Below are positions 44,227 to 52,462 of a stretch of DNA of 64,000 nucleotides, piece by piece. Both the position numbers and the translations under genes were made by a program. The stretch lies in the NCBI GenBank assembly GCA_965203365.1, contig OZ241878.1, forward strand, positions 3,472,001 to 3,536,000. The letters are read 5' to 3'. Positions within the stretch are counted from its first letter, which is position 1, and the number at the start of each line of letters is the position of its first letter. The notes under the pieces are model-generated. The model saw nothing but the letters and a program-made list of their open reading frames with translations. It did not search any database and was not told the origin of the DNA. The stretch comes from VYFG01 sp965203365. GTDB lineage: Bacteria; Pseudomonadota; Gammaproteobacteria; Arenicellales; Poriferihabitantaceae.

Positions 44227-44403
44227 CCATCCAGCGGGACAGGCCAGCCTCCAAACAACTCGCGCTTCCCGGTCCTGACATGCGCACCTTCTCGGCTATG
44301 ATGTTGCCATCATCCGGTTGCCGAAATCAGCGAGGCCACCTATTTTGCCGTCGGAGAGATGGCATGTCGGAGCATTTGCCTCGGGATTGATTGATAGGCT
44401 AGA

Positions 44404-44421
44404 ATTATCAAAATCGATAAT
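44404..44421. promoter_or_regulatory. Inverted repeat ATTATC-N6-GATAAT before the lysR gene
   Basis: A perfect 6-bp inverted repeat with a 6-base centre lies 35 bases before the LysR-type ATG. Autoregulatory LysR sites often look like this, but the regulator has not been linked to it. Confidence 0.45.
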
Positions 44422-44455
44422 CACTTGGCCTTTTTGATTATTCTCGCATGATTCC

Positions 44456-45370
44456 ATGTATCTCAGGCAGTTTCAATATCTGGTAGCGCTGGAACAGGAG
44501 GGACATTTTGGGCGGGCGGCGGAGAAATGCCATGTGTCCCAGCCGAGCTTGTCCAGTTCACTGAAGAGTCTGGAAGAGGAGCTCGGATTCCCCATTATTC
44601 TGCGGCAACAGAAATTCCAGGGGTTCTCGAAGGAGGGGGAGGTGGTGATCAGCTGGGCGAAGAGGCTGCTGGCTGATCGTTCAGCGATGCTGGACGAACT
44701 CGCTGTGATGCGAGAAAACCTGAATGGTCAACTCCGTATTGGGGCGAGTCCCATGAGTTCACCCCTGTTTCCGGCCGTCAGTCAACTGGTGCAGCAACGA
44801 TACCCTCACGTACAGCTCGACATCCAATTTATGGGATTGGACCAGCTCGTGCACGGCCTGAATAATTTTGAGTTGGATGTGGGGTTCACCGACCTGGATG
44901 ACCCGCAGCTGGAAAAATTTGTGACCTTGCCGTTATACGACGATCCCCTCTATCTGCTGCTGCCTGAAAATGACTGGCTGGGGGATGCTCCCACCAGTTC
45001 CTGGAAAGAGGCGGCGACCCTGCCGTTGTCCCTGTTGTCGGACACCACCCGCGAACGCCAGATCATGGATGCGGCTTTTCGCCAAGTGGGATGTCACCCG
45101 ACACCGAGACTGGAGTCGAATTCCATTTTCCAGTTGGCGTTCCACGCCATGGCTGGCGACTTGGCGACCATCGTCCCCAAGCGCTTTGCTCATTTGCCGA
45201 ATACCCGGCAGAAATTGCTGGAATCACCCAATATATCGCAGTGCATGGGGTTGGTCTGGGTTCCGGGGGATCCGGTATTTCCCATGACAACGGCGATTGA
45301 ATCCCTGATGCGGACGGCACTGAAATCCGGATTGCTGGACGAATCCTCGTTTCTGGATAGTGGAGCCTGA
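44456..45370 (+). CDS. LysR-type transcriptional regulator
   Basis: A 304-residue LysR family regulator. Seen: N-terminal winged HTH (LRQFQYLVALEQEGHFGRAA, VSQPSLSSSLKSLEEELG) and the ligand-binding domain with GQLRIGASPMSSPLFP and LELDVGFTDLDD-like NFELDVGFTD. Divergent from the panB-msm cluster 1.2 kb away and convergent with trpA (33-base gap). It could be the regulator of the sulfonate cluster, but the large gap makes this uncertain. The ATG at 44456 gives the standard N-terminus MYLRQFQYL. Confidence 0.9.
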   Translation: MYLRQFQYLVALEQEGHFGRAAEKCHVSQPSLSSSLKSLEEELGFPIILRQQKFQGFSKEGEVVISWAKRLLADRSAMLDELAVMRENLNGQLRIGASPMSSPLFPAVSQLVQQRYPHVQLDIQFMGLDQLVHGLNNFELDVGFTDLDDPQLEKFVTLPLYDDPLYLLLPENDWLGDAPTSSWKEAATLPLSLLSDTTRERQIMDAAFRQVGCHPTPRLESNSIFQLAFHAMAGDLATIVPKRFAHLPNTRQKLLESPNISQCMGLVWVPGDPVFPMTTAIESLMRTALKSGLLDESSFLDSGA

Positions 45371-45403
45371 TGGCCGGGAAAACCGGTTCGATGGCTTCTG
45401 TGG

Positions 45404-46222
45404 CTACAGGTGCGTTCCAGTTGCGAGTTGTCGGACGAACTGGTGGACTTCCTCACAGATAGCCCCTTGGGTCTGGCCTTGGTCCACCCCGTCGGCAATG
45501 CGGTCCACAATGGCAGAACCCACCACGACGCCATCTGCGACCCGGGCGGTCGCACGGACTTGTTCCGCGGTCTTGATGCCAAAGCCCACCGCGACAGGCA
45601 GGGTCGTATGACGCCGGATCCGGACCACCGCGTCAGCGACGGATTGTTGTTCCGCTGAACGGGTTCCGGTGATCCCGGCGATTGCTACATAATAGACAAA
45701 GCCCGAGCTGTTCTTCAATACCACCTCCAATCGGGAATCGTGCGAGGTGGGTGTGGTCAGACGGATCCAGTGCAGTCCGGCTGCCAAACAAGGATGGGCC
45801 ATTTCCACATCCTCTTCGGGCGGCAGGTCCACGACGATGACGCCATCCACGCCAACGGACAGGGCTTTGTCAATGAAGGCCGGGACGCCATAACGGTAGA
45901 TGGGATTGTAGTAACCCATCAGGATGATCGGGGTATCGTCATCCTGCTGACGGAAACGCTCCACCATGGCCAGTGTGTTCACCAAGGTCATGCCATTGTT
46001 CAGTGCCCGCTGGCTGGCCAGCTGGATGGCGGGACCGTCCGCCATGGGGTCGGAAAAGGGCATGCCGAGTTCAATGATGTCGGCCCCCGCTGCCGGTAGT
46101 CCGTCGAGAATGGCCTGGGAGGTTTCCAAGTTGGGGTCTCCGGCGGTCACAAAAGTGACCAGGGCGGCCCGCTGTTGCTCCCGGGTCAAGGCAAAGCGTT
46201 CCTTCAGGCGGTCCCGGTTCAT
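45404..46222 (-). CDS. trpA: Tryptophan synthase alpha subunit
   Basis: Cleaves indole-3-glycerol phosphate to indole in the TrpA-TrpB complex. 272 residues from the ATG at 46222, which overlaps the trpB stop as ATGA; the longer frame lies within trpB. Seen: catalytic Glu in DIIELGMPFSDP (E49 equivalent), catalytic Asp in VDGVIVVDLPPEE (D60 region nearby), and the phosphate loop GFGIKTAEQV. trpF, often upstream of trpB, is not here. Confidence 0.96.
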   Translation of the reverse strand: MNRDRLKERFALTREQQRAALVTFVTAGDPNLETSQAILDGLPAAGADIIELGMPFSDPMADGPAIQLASQRALNNGMTLVNTLAMVERFRQQDDDTPIILMGYYNPIYRYGVPAFIDKALSVGVDGVIVVDLPPEEDVEMAHPCLAAGLHWIRLTTPTSHDSRLEVVLKNSSGFVYYVAIAGITGTRSAEQQSVADAVVRIRRHTTLPVAVGFGIKTAEQVRATARVADGVVVGSAIVDRIADGVDQGQTQGAICEEVHQFVRQLATGTHL

Positions 46223-47436
46223 AGTTCCACTCCCAGGGCCTTGGCCACGGTAAAGACATCCTTGTCTCCGCGGCCGCACAGATTCATGATGATGGTTTGA
46301 TCACGCCCCATTGTCGGTGCGATCTTGGCGACATAGGCAAGGGCATGCGCCGGTTCCAGGGCCGGGATGATGCCTTCGCTTCGACAGCACAGTTGAAATG
46401 CCTCCAGTGCTTCGTGATCGGTGATGGAAACGTATTCGATGCGTCCGGTCTCATGCAACCAGGCATGTTCGGGACCGATTCCGGGATAGTCCAGGCCAGC
46501 AGAGATGGAGTGTGCATCCCGAATCTGTCCGTCCTCGTTCTGTAACAAATAGGTTCGATTGCCATGCAAGACACCGGGCTCCCCCCCGGCCAGAGAGGCG
46601 GCATGCGCTCCGGTGTCAAGACCATGTCCAGCCGCTTCCACCCCAATCATGCGGACTTCCTCGTCACTCAGGAAAGGATGAAACAGACCGATGGCATTGG
46701 AGCCCCCCCCGATGCAGGCCATGACGACATCCGGCAGTTTTCCGGTGCGTTCGGTGAACTGTTCCCGCGCCTCACGTCCAATCACGCTCTGGAAGTCACG
46801 GACCATTTCCGGGTAGGGATGCGGCCCAGCGGCGGTGCCGATGATATAGAAAGTGTCTTCAACGTTCGCCACCCAATCCCGCAGTGCATCGTTCATGGCA
46901 TCCTTCAATGTGGCGGTACCACTGGTCACGGGGACGATTTGGGCCCCGAGAAGCCGCATCCGGAACACATTCGGGGCCTGTCGCTCAATGTCCTTTTCGC
47001 CCATGTAGACCACACAGGGCAGGTTGAACAGGGCACAGACGGTTGCTGTGGCAACCCCATGTTGTCCAGCGCCCGTCTCGGCGATGATGCGCCGCTTGCC
47101 CATCCGCCGGGCCAGCAGGATCTGCCCCAGGGTATTGTTGATCTTGTGAGCGCCGGTATGATTCAGTTCGTCCCGCTTGAAGTAGACTCTTGCCCCGCCG
47201 AGCTCGTCACTGAGGCGTTCCGCCAGATACAGGGGGCTTGGCCGTCCGACATAGTCCCGAGCGTAGTAGGCCAATTCCCGGAGGAATTCAGGATCGTCCC
47301 GAAATGTGTAATAGGCCTGCTCGACTTCGAGGATCAGTGGCATCAGGGTTTCGGCGACAAAGCGTCCTCCGAATATGCCGAAGTGCCCCTCGGCATCAGG
47401 GCCGCTACCATAGGATTCGGGTGTGTTCACTTGCAT
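46219..47436 (-). CDS. trpB: Tryptophan synthase beta subunit
   Basis: PLP enzyme joining indole and serine to tryptophan. 405 residues. Seen: the PLP Lys in HTGAHKINNTLGQ, the catalytic Glu in ETGAGQHGVATA and the PLP phosphate loop GGGSNAIG. The gene starts at the ATG at 47436; a consensus -10 (TATAAT on the minus strand, 47468-47473) lies about 30 bases upstream. TrpB and trpA overlap by four bases. Confidence 0.97.
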   Translation of the reverse strand: MQVNTPESYGSGPDAEGHFGIFGGRFVAETLMPLILEVEQAYYTFRDDPEFLRELAYYARDYVGRPSPLYLAERLSDELGGARVYFKRDELNHTGAHKINNTLGQILLARRMGKRRIIAETGAGQHGVATATVCALFNLPCVVYMGEKDIERQAPNVFRMRLLGAQIVPVTSGTATLKDAMNDALRDWVANVEDTFYIIGTAAGPHPYPEMVRDFQSVIGREAREQFTERTGKLPDVVMACIGGGSNAIGLFHPFLSDEEVRMIGVEAAGHGLDTGAHAASLAGGEPGVLHGNRTYLLQNEDGQIRDAHSISAGLDYPGIGPEHAWLHETGRIEYVSITDHEALEAFQLCCRSEGIIPALEPAHALAYVAKIAPTMGRDQTIIMNLCGRGDKDVFTVAKALGVEL

Positions 47437-47467
47437 GGGGTTTGTCGAGGACTGTTATCAGGGTGGC

Positions 47468-47473
47468 ATTATA
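47468..47473 (-). promoter_or_regulatory. Consensus -10 box upstream of trpBA
   Basis: Minus-strand TATAAT lies 32 bases before the trpB ATG. The -35 at 17 bases is poor (TGTCAA), so an activator or an alternative spacing may be needed. It lies back to back with the metZ promoter. Confidence 0.4.
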
Positions 47474-47490
47474 CTGCCCCCGCGGCCATG

Positions 47491-47519
47491 TTGACATTCT
47501 CGTCATGGCTCCCTAGTAT
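47491..47519 (+). promoter_or_regulatory. Sigma-70 promoter of the metZ leader
   Basis: TTGACA (47491-47496), a 17-base spacer and TAGTAT (47514-47519). The expected start, about seven bases on, is 47526, which is the first base of the riboswitch stem. Both hexamers are good matches and the spacing is ideal. Confidence 0.75.
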
Positions 47520-47525
47520 CGTTCC

Positions 47526-47575
47526 AGCGCCGATTTGAGTTTCAGCTTGCGGGCGCTTTACAAATCCGGCTAAAG
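47526..47575 (+). ncRNA. SAM-II riboswitch aptamer upstream of metZ
   Basis: S-adenosylmethionine-binding leader element. Seen: P1 stem AGCGCC (47526-47531) pairing with GGCGCT (47552-47557); GATTTG (47532-47537) pairing with CAAATC (47561-47566) as the pseudoknot; conserved CTTGC before the 3' arm and GGCTAAAG at the end (47568-47575). This is the SAM-II (metA-type) layout, and metZ is a usual SAM-II target. SAM-II is best known from Alphaproteobacteria. The aptamer should turn expression off when SAM is abundant. Confidence 0.85.
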
Positions 47576-47580
47576 AGAAG

Positions 47581-47632
47581 CCCGCCAACCCGCTTGACGC
47601 CGCTTCCCCAGCCGGCTAAAGGCGGGTTTTTT
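47581..47632 (+). terminator. Intrinsic terminator behind the SAM-II aptamer
   Basis: AACCCGC (47587-47593) pairs with GCGGGTT (47622-47628), and an alternative CCCGCC / GGCGGG pairing is offset by six bases; six T residues follow (47627-47632). The interior repeats CCGGCTAAAG, the last 10 bases of the aptamer, at 47612-47621. This fits transcription attenuation under SAM control, the rule of switching being inference. Confidence 0.65.
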
Positions 47633-47720
47633 GATGCCCGCATTTTCCTGTCCAGCCAGCTTCTGATTAGGCGGTTGGACACCGACTAGTCGCACAAATC
47701 TCGACCAGAGGGTATCCGTG

Positions 47721-48929
47721 ATGAGCAAGGTGGACGCAGCAGATTTTACTGGGGAGGCATTTCGACCGGAAACACTGGCGGTCCGGGCAGGCCAGAATCG
47801 CAGCCCGGAGCGGGAACACAGTGAGCCCATCTTCGCGACGTCAAGCTTCGTGTTTGACAGCGCGGCCCAGGCCGCTTCGCTGTTTTCCGAGCAGGAGGAA
47901 GGCAATATCTACTCCCGCTTCACCAATCCGACGGTGAGGACCTTCGAATCCCGTCTGGGCATGTTGGAAGGAGGGACCTACTGCATTGCCACTGCATCCG
48001 GTATGGCCGCCATTTCCGGTTTGTTGATCAGTCAGTTGCGACCCGGTGACCATGTGGTGGTGGCGCGAGAATTGTTCGGCTCGACCCTCTCGCTGTTTGG
48101 AAAAATTTTTCGGCGCTATCAGATCGATTTCACTCCAGTCGCCGTTTCCGACGTGGAGGGCTGGCGCTCGGCAGTCCGGGACAATACCCGAATGCTTTTT
48201 CTGGAAACACCCAGCAATCCGCTTTGCGACATCGCCGACATGCAGGCCCTCGCCACTCTCGCCCGCGAGGCGGGGTCGCTGTTGGTAGTGGATAATTGCT
48301 TCTGCACGCCGGCTTTGCAGCGTCCTTTGGAGCACGGCGCGGATGTCGTGATTCACACGGCCACCAAATATCTGGATGGACAGGGACGATGCGTCGGAGG
48401 CGCCATGGTCACCGGCAATCCGGATGTGCATGACGCATTCTTCGGCATGATGCGTACCACGGGGCCGAGCATGAGCCCGTTCAATGCCTGGGTGTTCTTG
48501 AAGGGTCTGGAAACGTTGCCTCTTCGAATGAGTCGCCATTGTGAAAACGCGGACCGATTGGCCAGCTGGTTGGGAGAGCATCCGGCCGTCGAACAGGTAT
48601 TCTATCCCGGGAATGAGGATCATCCGGGACATGCCTTGGCATCCCGTCAGCAAAGTGGGTATGGGGGTATCGTTTCATTTCGGGTGCTGGGCGGTCGGCC
48701 AGAAGCCTGGTCTGTGATCGACCGGACCCGACTGCTGTCCATTACCGCCAATCTGGGCGATGTCAGGACCACCATCACGCATCCTGCCAGCACGACGCAT
48801 GTGCGGATTTCCCAACAAGAGCGGGATGTGGCGGGCATCACCGAAAACCTGGTCCGGATTTCGGTGGGATTGGAAAACACAGAGGACGTTTGCAGGGATC
48901 TGGCTCGGGGATTGGATGCTTTGCTGTAG
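47721..48929 (+). CDS. metZ: O-succinylhomoserine sulfhydrylase
   Basis: PLP enzyme that makes homocysteine from O-succinylhomoserine and sulfide, in methionine synthesis. 402 residues from the ATG at 47721 (AGAGGG upstream; a GTG one codon earlier is less likely). Seen: the Cys/Met-metabolism signature with the PLP Lys in HTATKYLDGQGR, YSRFTNPTV and NCFCTPALQRPLEHGAD. Subclass (MetZ rather than MetB) follows from the length and the RFTNPTVR motif. It is controlled by the upstream SAM-II switch. Confidence 0.9.
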   Translation: MSKVDAADFTGEAFRPETLAVRAGQNRSPEREHSEPIFATSSFVFDSAAQAASLFSEQEEGNIYSRFTNPTVRTFESRLGMLEGGTYCIATASGMAAISGLLISQLRPGDHVVVARELFGSTLSLFGKIFRRYQIDFTPVAVSDVEGWRSAVRDNTRMLFLETPSNPLCDIADMQALATLAREAGSLLVVDNCFCTPALQRPLEHGADVVIHTATKYLDGQGRCVGGAMVTGNPDVHDAFFGMMRTTGPSMSPFNAWVFLKGLETLPLRMSRHCENADRLASWLGEHPAVEQVFYPGNEDHPGHALASRQQSGYGGIVSFRVLGGRPEAWSVIDRTRLLSITANLGDVRTTITHPASTTHVRISQQERDVAGITENLVRISVGLENTEDVCRDLARGLDALL

Positions 48930-49404
48930 TGAGAGGAGCTATAACAATACCTTGACCCCACGATGACCGATATCCCATCGGACAAGGCAAAGTGGCTGAA
49001 AAGAGTTGTCTCCATCCGGTCGGATGACTTCGTGGACCGGGTTCCCGGAAGGGAAATTCTGCGCCGTTTCCGAGTGGGATATCGGGATGGTGGAGAGCAC
49101 CGGATCCCAAGACGACGACACCCCTGAGGCTGGCAAGGGCAATGACCCCCTCTGGGATGCCGCCGCCGACCGGTCCGTGCTCGACGGGGAGTCCGAAACC
49201 GATACCATCCACGATGTCGAGGTCGGGCAGGACACCCTCGTCCTCAAAATCGATCTGAAGTTTGCCGACCTTGACATCAAGCAGCGCGGCGAGTGTTGCA
49301 TTTCGGGGTGGAAGTGGGGATGGATGATGTTGCATCTCAATGTTCAATGGGCGATAGTTATCATCTGCCGATGTACACATCAGTGCCTCATCCGACCCAG
49401 TTGA
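48930..49404. other. Stretch between metZ and the acyl-CoA ligase, no recognised gene
   Basis: Long open frames exist on both strands here (plus 49006-49404, minus to 48838) but neither shows a domain. The plus frame is in phase with the ligase and parted from it by one TGA at 49402-49404. It may be a decayed gene; neither was called. Confidence 0.45.
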
Positions 49405-50616
49405 GTGGACCAAGTGTCAAGGGTGCCAGAGCCCAAAAAATTCACGATTTCCAGTGCCAGCGCCATTCTGACGCCTGACACCCCCGGGCTGAAGCCACTG
49501 GTTCGAAGCGTTTGTGAAGGAAGATCAATTCGTGCACGACAGTCTGCAGACCGACCGGTTGCCAGTGGTACCGATCAGGAGCAGTATCTTTATGGTGAAA
49601 GCTCGGGGACCAGTGGAGCCCCCAAAAGGATCCGCAGACGCCCCTCGACCTGGATACAGAGTTTTGAGATCAATCGTGAACGATTCGGCCTGAACTCATC
49701 CGACACCTATGCAATCTTCGGCAGCCTGGGACATTCATTGTCCCTGTATGCGGTACTGGAAGCGTTGCATGTCGGCGCGGATTTGGCTTCTTTATCTGGT
49801 CTGGGACTGAGAAATCAGGTGCGCCATGTTGTGAGCGGTCGGATCAGTGTGATCTATGCCACTCCGACCCAGATGCGACGGTTTTCAATCGCGGCCAGAC
49901 AACTTGGCCATGTTCACATGACGGGTGTGCGTCGGTTGTTTGTCGGTGGGGGAAAACTGGACTGTGCCGTTCGTCAGGCATTGGGTGAATGCTTCCCGAA
50001 CGCCGAGATTCGGGAATTTTACGGGACCAGTGAAACCAGTTTCATCGCGCTGTCCGATGAACGAACTCCAGATGGCTCGGTGGGACAACCCTATCCCCAG
50101 GTGACCCTACGGATTGCGCCCGCGAATCAGGCCGATTCGGGTCCCACCGGTGAGATCCAGGTGTCGAGTCCGTATCTGTTTGACGGATACGAATCGGGGG
50201 ACGGCCAGATCATCCGAACTCGTGCGGAGCATTTCTGGCGTGTGGGTGATATCGGGTGGGTGGACGAGGATGGTTACCTGTTCCTGAAGGGAAGACGAGA
50301 CCGGATGGTCACAGTGGCGGACGTCAATGTCTATCCGGAAGAGATCGAAAGCATCATTTCGGGCGAGCCTGGGATCAAAGTCTGTGCCGTGATGCCGATG
50401 GTGGATGATCGACGCGGTCACCGGATCCTGGCGATTCTCGAAGGAACCCCCGACTGGCAGCAGGAATACAGGATTCGACAACAGTGCCGCGAAAAGCTCC
50501 ATGCGTTGGCCGTCCCCTCCCGGTTCGAATATTGGCACCACATTCCCGTACTGCCGACGGGCAAGCCTGACCTGCAAGCCATCCAGAAACGGTTGGATAC
50601 TCACCGTGAAGCCTAG
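49405..50616 (+). CDS. AMP-dependent acyl-CoA ligase, N-terminally short
   Basis: ANL-superfamily ligase, about 403 residues, shorter than the usual ~500. Seen: the P-loop-like motif ESSGTSGAPKRIRR, YGTSETSF, VGDIGWVDEDGYLFLKGRRDRM, and the catalytic Lys in LPTGKPDLQ. The normal N-terminal region is missing or replaced; the first 65 residues match nothing. The GTG at 49405 is the first start after a TGA, and no ATG is near, so the start is uncertain. It overlaps the thiolase gene by 11 bases. B. subtilis YhfT (beside a thiolase and BioY) is the nearest context, so its substrate may be a biotin-precursor acyl group. Confidence 0.75.
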   Translation: MDQVSRVPEPKKFTISSASAILTPDTPGLKPLVRSVCEGRSIRARQSADRPVASGTDQEQYLYGESSGTSGAPKRIRRRPSTWIQSFEINRERFGLNSSDTYAIFGSLGHSLSLYAVLEALHVGADLASLSGLGLRNQVRHVVSGRISVIYATPTQMRRFSIAARQLGHVHMTGVRRLFVGGGKLDCAVRQALGECFPNAEIREFYGTSETSFIALSDERTPDGSVGQPYPQVTLRIAPANQADSGPTGEIQVSSPYLFDGYESGDGQIIRTRAEHFWRVGDIGWVDEDGYLFLKGRRDRMVTVADVNVYPEEIESIISGEPGIKVCAVMPMVDDRRGHRILAILEGTPDWQQEYRIRQQCREKLHALAVPSRFEYWHHIPVLPTGKPDLQAIQKRLDTHREA

Positions 50617-51721
50617 TGGAGTCGTGGCGGCTCGACGGTCGGCCGTTGTCCCCCGAAACGGACGCTTTGCGGCGTTTTCACTGCATGAGATGGCCGTTCC
50701 CGTGGTGAGACAGGTACTGGCGGATGCGGGCATATCCCCCCAGCAGGTGGGGGAACTGATCGTCTCCAATTCGCTCGGCGAGGGAGGCAATCCCGCCCGA
50801 GTGGTCAGTCTGGCCAGTGGCTTGCCGTTGTCAGTGGCCGGATTGACGATAGACCGGCAGTGTGTCGGGGGACTGGATGCCCTTCTTCAGGCGGATGCCA
50901 TGATCCGGGCGGGCCGGCATGAGGTTGTGGTGGCGGGGGGGGTGGAAAGCTATTCCCGACGCCCCCTTCGCTATCGAACTTTTGTCGACGGGTCGCAGCC
51001 GGAACCCTATGAGCAGGCTCCCTTCACCCCCTGGCCGGACCAGGATCCGGACATGGCACAGGCAGCGAACCGCCTGGCTCGACAGTTTGGCATCAGTCGA
51101 GCGGAACAGGACAGTTGGGCGATTGACAGCCATCACAAGGCGCTTTCGGTATCGAACAGCCGCCGACGAGAACAAGTCGTCGAGCTCAATGGAGTGCTGG
51201 AAGATCCGTTCACACGCCCTCTCAGCCCTGCTGTCTGCCAACGGGCGACCGTCGTTCATGGCGAGATCACGATGGCCAACATGGCGGTGGCGGCCGATGC
51301 GGCGGCCTTCACTGTTCTGACCGCGAAAGAACTCGCCGACGAGCTTCAAACGCCCTGGATGGAGCTGGTGTCAGGGGTCACCTTGGGAGGGGACCCCGTG
51401 CTACCCGGATTGGCCCCGGTCCGGGCCATCGGTCACACCCTTCACATGGCAGGATGTTCCACGAACGACCTTCGGATCGCGGAAATTATGGAAGCCTTTG
51501 CCGTGCAGGCGATGGTCTGTCAACGGGAGGCCAATCTGCCTTATGGGATTGTCAACCCCCATGGTGGATCACTGGCCCGAGGGCATCCGATTGGGGCTTC
51601 AGGAGCGGTGCTGGCGGTGAATCTGTTTCATGCCTTGGTTCAATGTGGCGGCATCGGACTGGCGGCGATCGCGGCCGCTGGTGGACTGGGCACCGCATTG
51701 GTGGCCCACCTCGACCACTGA
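50606..51721 (+). CDS. Thiolase-family protein lacking the second catalytic Cys
   Basis: A 371-residue thiolase homologue from the GTG at 50606. Seen: the acyl-accepting Cys in DRQCVGGLDAL, and the His in NPHGGSLARGHPIGASG. The NEAFA motif reads MEAFA, and the C-terminal Cys of the usual CxGGGxG is Ala (AAAGGLGTALV). So the acyl-enzyme can form, but the normal base for the condensation or cleavage step is absent. It may be a non-cleaving acyltransferase or act with another partner. Pairs with the ligase, as in the B. subtilis yhfS-yhfT pair near bioY. Confidence 0.85.
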   Translation: MKPSGVVAARRSAVVPRNGRFAAFSLHEMAVPVVRQVLADAGISPQQVGELIVSNSLGEGGNPARVVSLASGLPLSVAGLTIDRQCVGGLDALLQADAMIRAGRHEVVVAGGVESYSRRPLRYRTFVDGSQPEPYEQAPFTPWPDQDPDMAQAANRLARQFGISRAEQDSWAIDSHHKALSVSNSRRREQVVELNGVLEDPFTRPLSPAVCQRATVVHGEITMANMAVAADAAAFTVLTAKELADELQTPWMELVSGVTLGGDPVLPGLAPVRAIGHTLHMAGCSTNDLRIAEIMEAFAVQAMVCQREANLPYGIVNPHGGSLARGHPIGASGAVLAVNLFHALVQCGGIGLAAIAAAGGLGTALVAHLDH

Positions 51722-51907
51722 AAGGATATGTCCCGGATCGCAAGTCGGCCCGGGATATGTGATGGATTCGTCGAGGACGGATAACGACCCCCATGTGGTC
51801 GGGAAATCCAGCAAACGGAACATCATGGCCTCTGTGCCATCCGGCCGACCGTAGTTGGGTTTGACGCGAGGCTGCGCCCGATCCCATTTCGGTGAGACAG
51901 AGGGACG

Positions 51908-52462
51908 TCAGTGTGATGGTTTCCGCGACAGGATGCTGGTCGGTCGGGCTTTGGCCAGCGAGGACGTCAGGATGCCGGCGATCAGGGCTTTCAGCAGGTC
52001 ACCGGGAAGAAATGCCATCACCAGTACGGAAGCTTCCAGAAAGGGCTTTTGTAAGACGACCGCCAGACCGGCGATGCCGAAGGGATACAGCACCAGGATG
52101 CCACCGACGACGGAAGCGGCGCTAGCCGCCAGACCCAGGGGGGCCGAAGACCATTTTTCCACAATGAGGCCGGTCACGAAAGCGGCGACAGGCCACCCGA
52201 TGAGGAATCCGGCCGACGGCGAGACAAACAGACCCAGCCCTCCCCGACCCCCGGAAAGGATAGGCAACCCCATGGCGACCAACCACAGGAACAGCATCAC
52301 GGCCAGGCTTCCTCGTCGGGCCCCCAGGATGCTCCCACACAGCATCACACCCAGACTCTGGGCCGTAATCGGAACGCCGAATCCCAGGGTGATTTTCGGG
52401 ATCAGTCCCAAGGCGGCAATCAGGGCGGCAAACAGGGATATGGTGGCGATGTTTCTTTCCAT
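51908..52462 (-). CDS. bioY: Biotin transporter substrate-binding subunit BioY
   Basis: The S component of the biotin ECF transporter, a six-helix membrane protein of 184 residues. Seen: LGLIPKITLGFGVPITAQSLG, GSILGARRGSLAV and GGRGGLGLFVSPSAGFLIG, the well-known BioY motifs. It abuts the ecfT-type gene (bioN) upstream and lies convergent with the thiolase gene. Together with bioN and bioM it gives a complete biotin importer. I saw no BirA-type box upstream of the operon. Confidence 0.93.
   Translation of the reverse strand: MERNIATISLFAALIAALGLIPKITLGFGVPITAQSLGVMLCGSILGARRGSLAVMLFLWLVAMGLPILSGGRGGLGLFVSPSAGFLIGWPVAAFVTGLIVEKWSSAPLGLAASAASVVGGILVLYPFGIAGLAVVLQKPFLEASVLVMAFLPGDLLKALIAGILTSSLAKARPTSILSRKPSH

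Noticed and set aside
48838..49413. 191-codon minus-strand frame between metZ and the ligase gene
   Set aside because: It overlaps the metZ end and the plus-strand open frame, and shows no domain; strand of any coding could not be decided.
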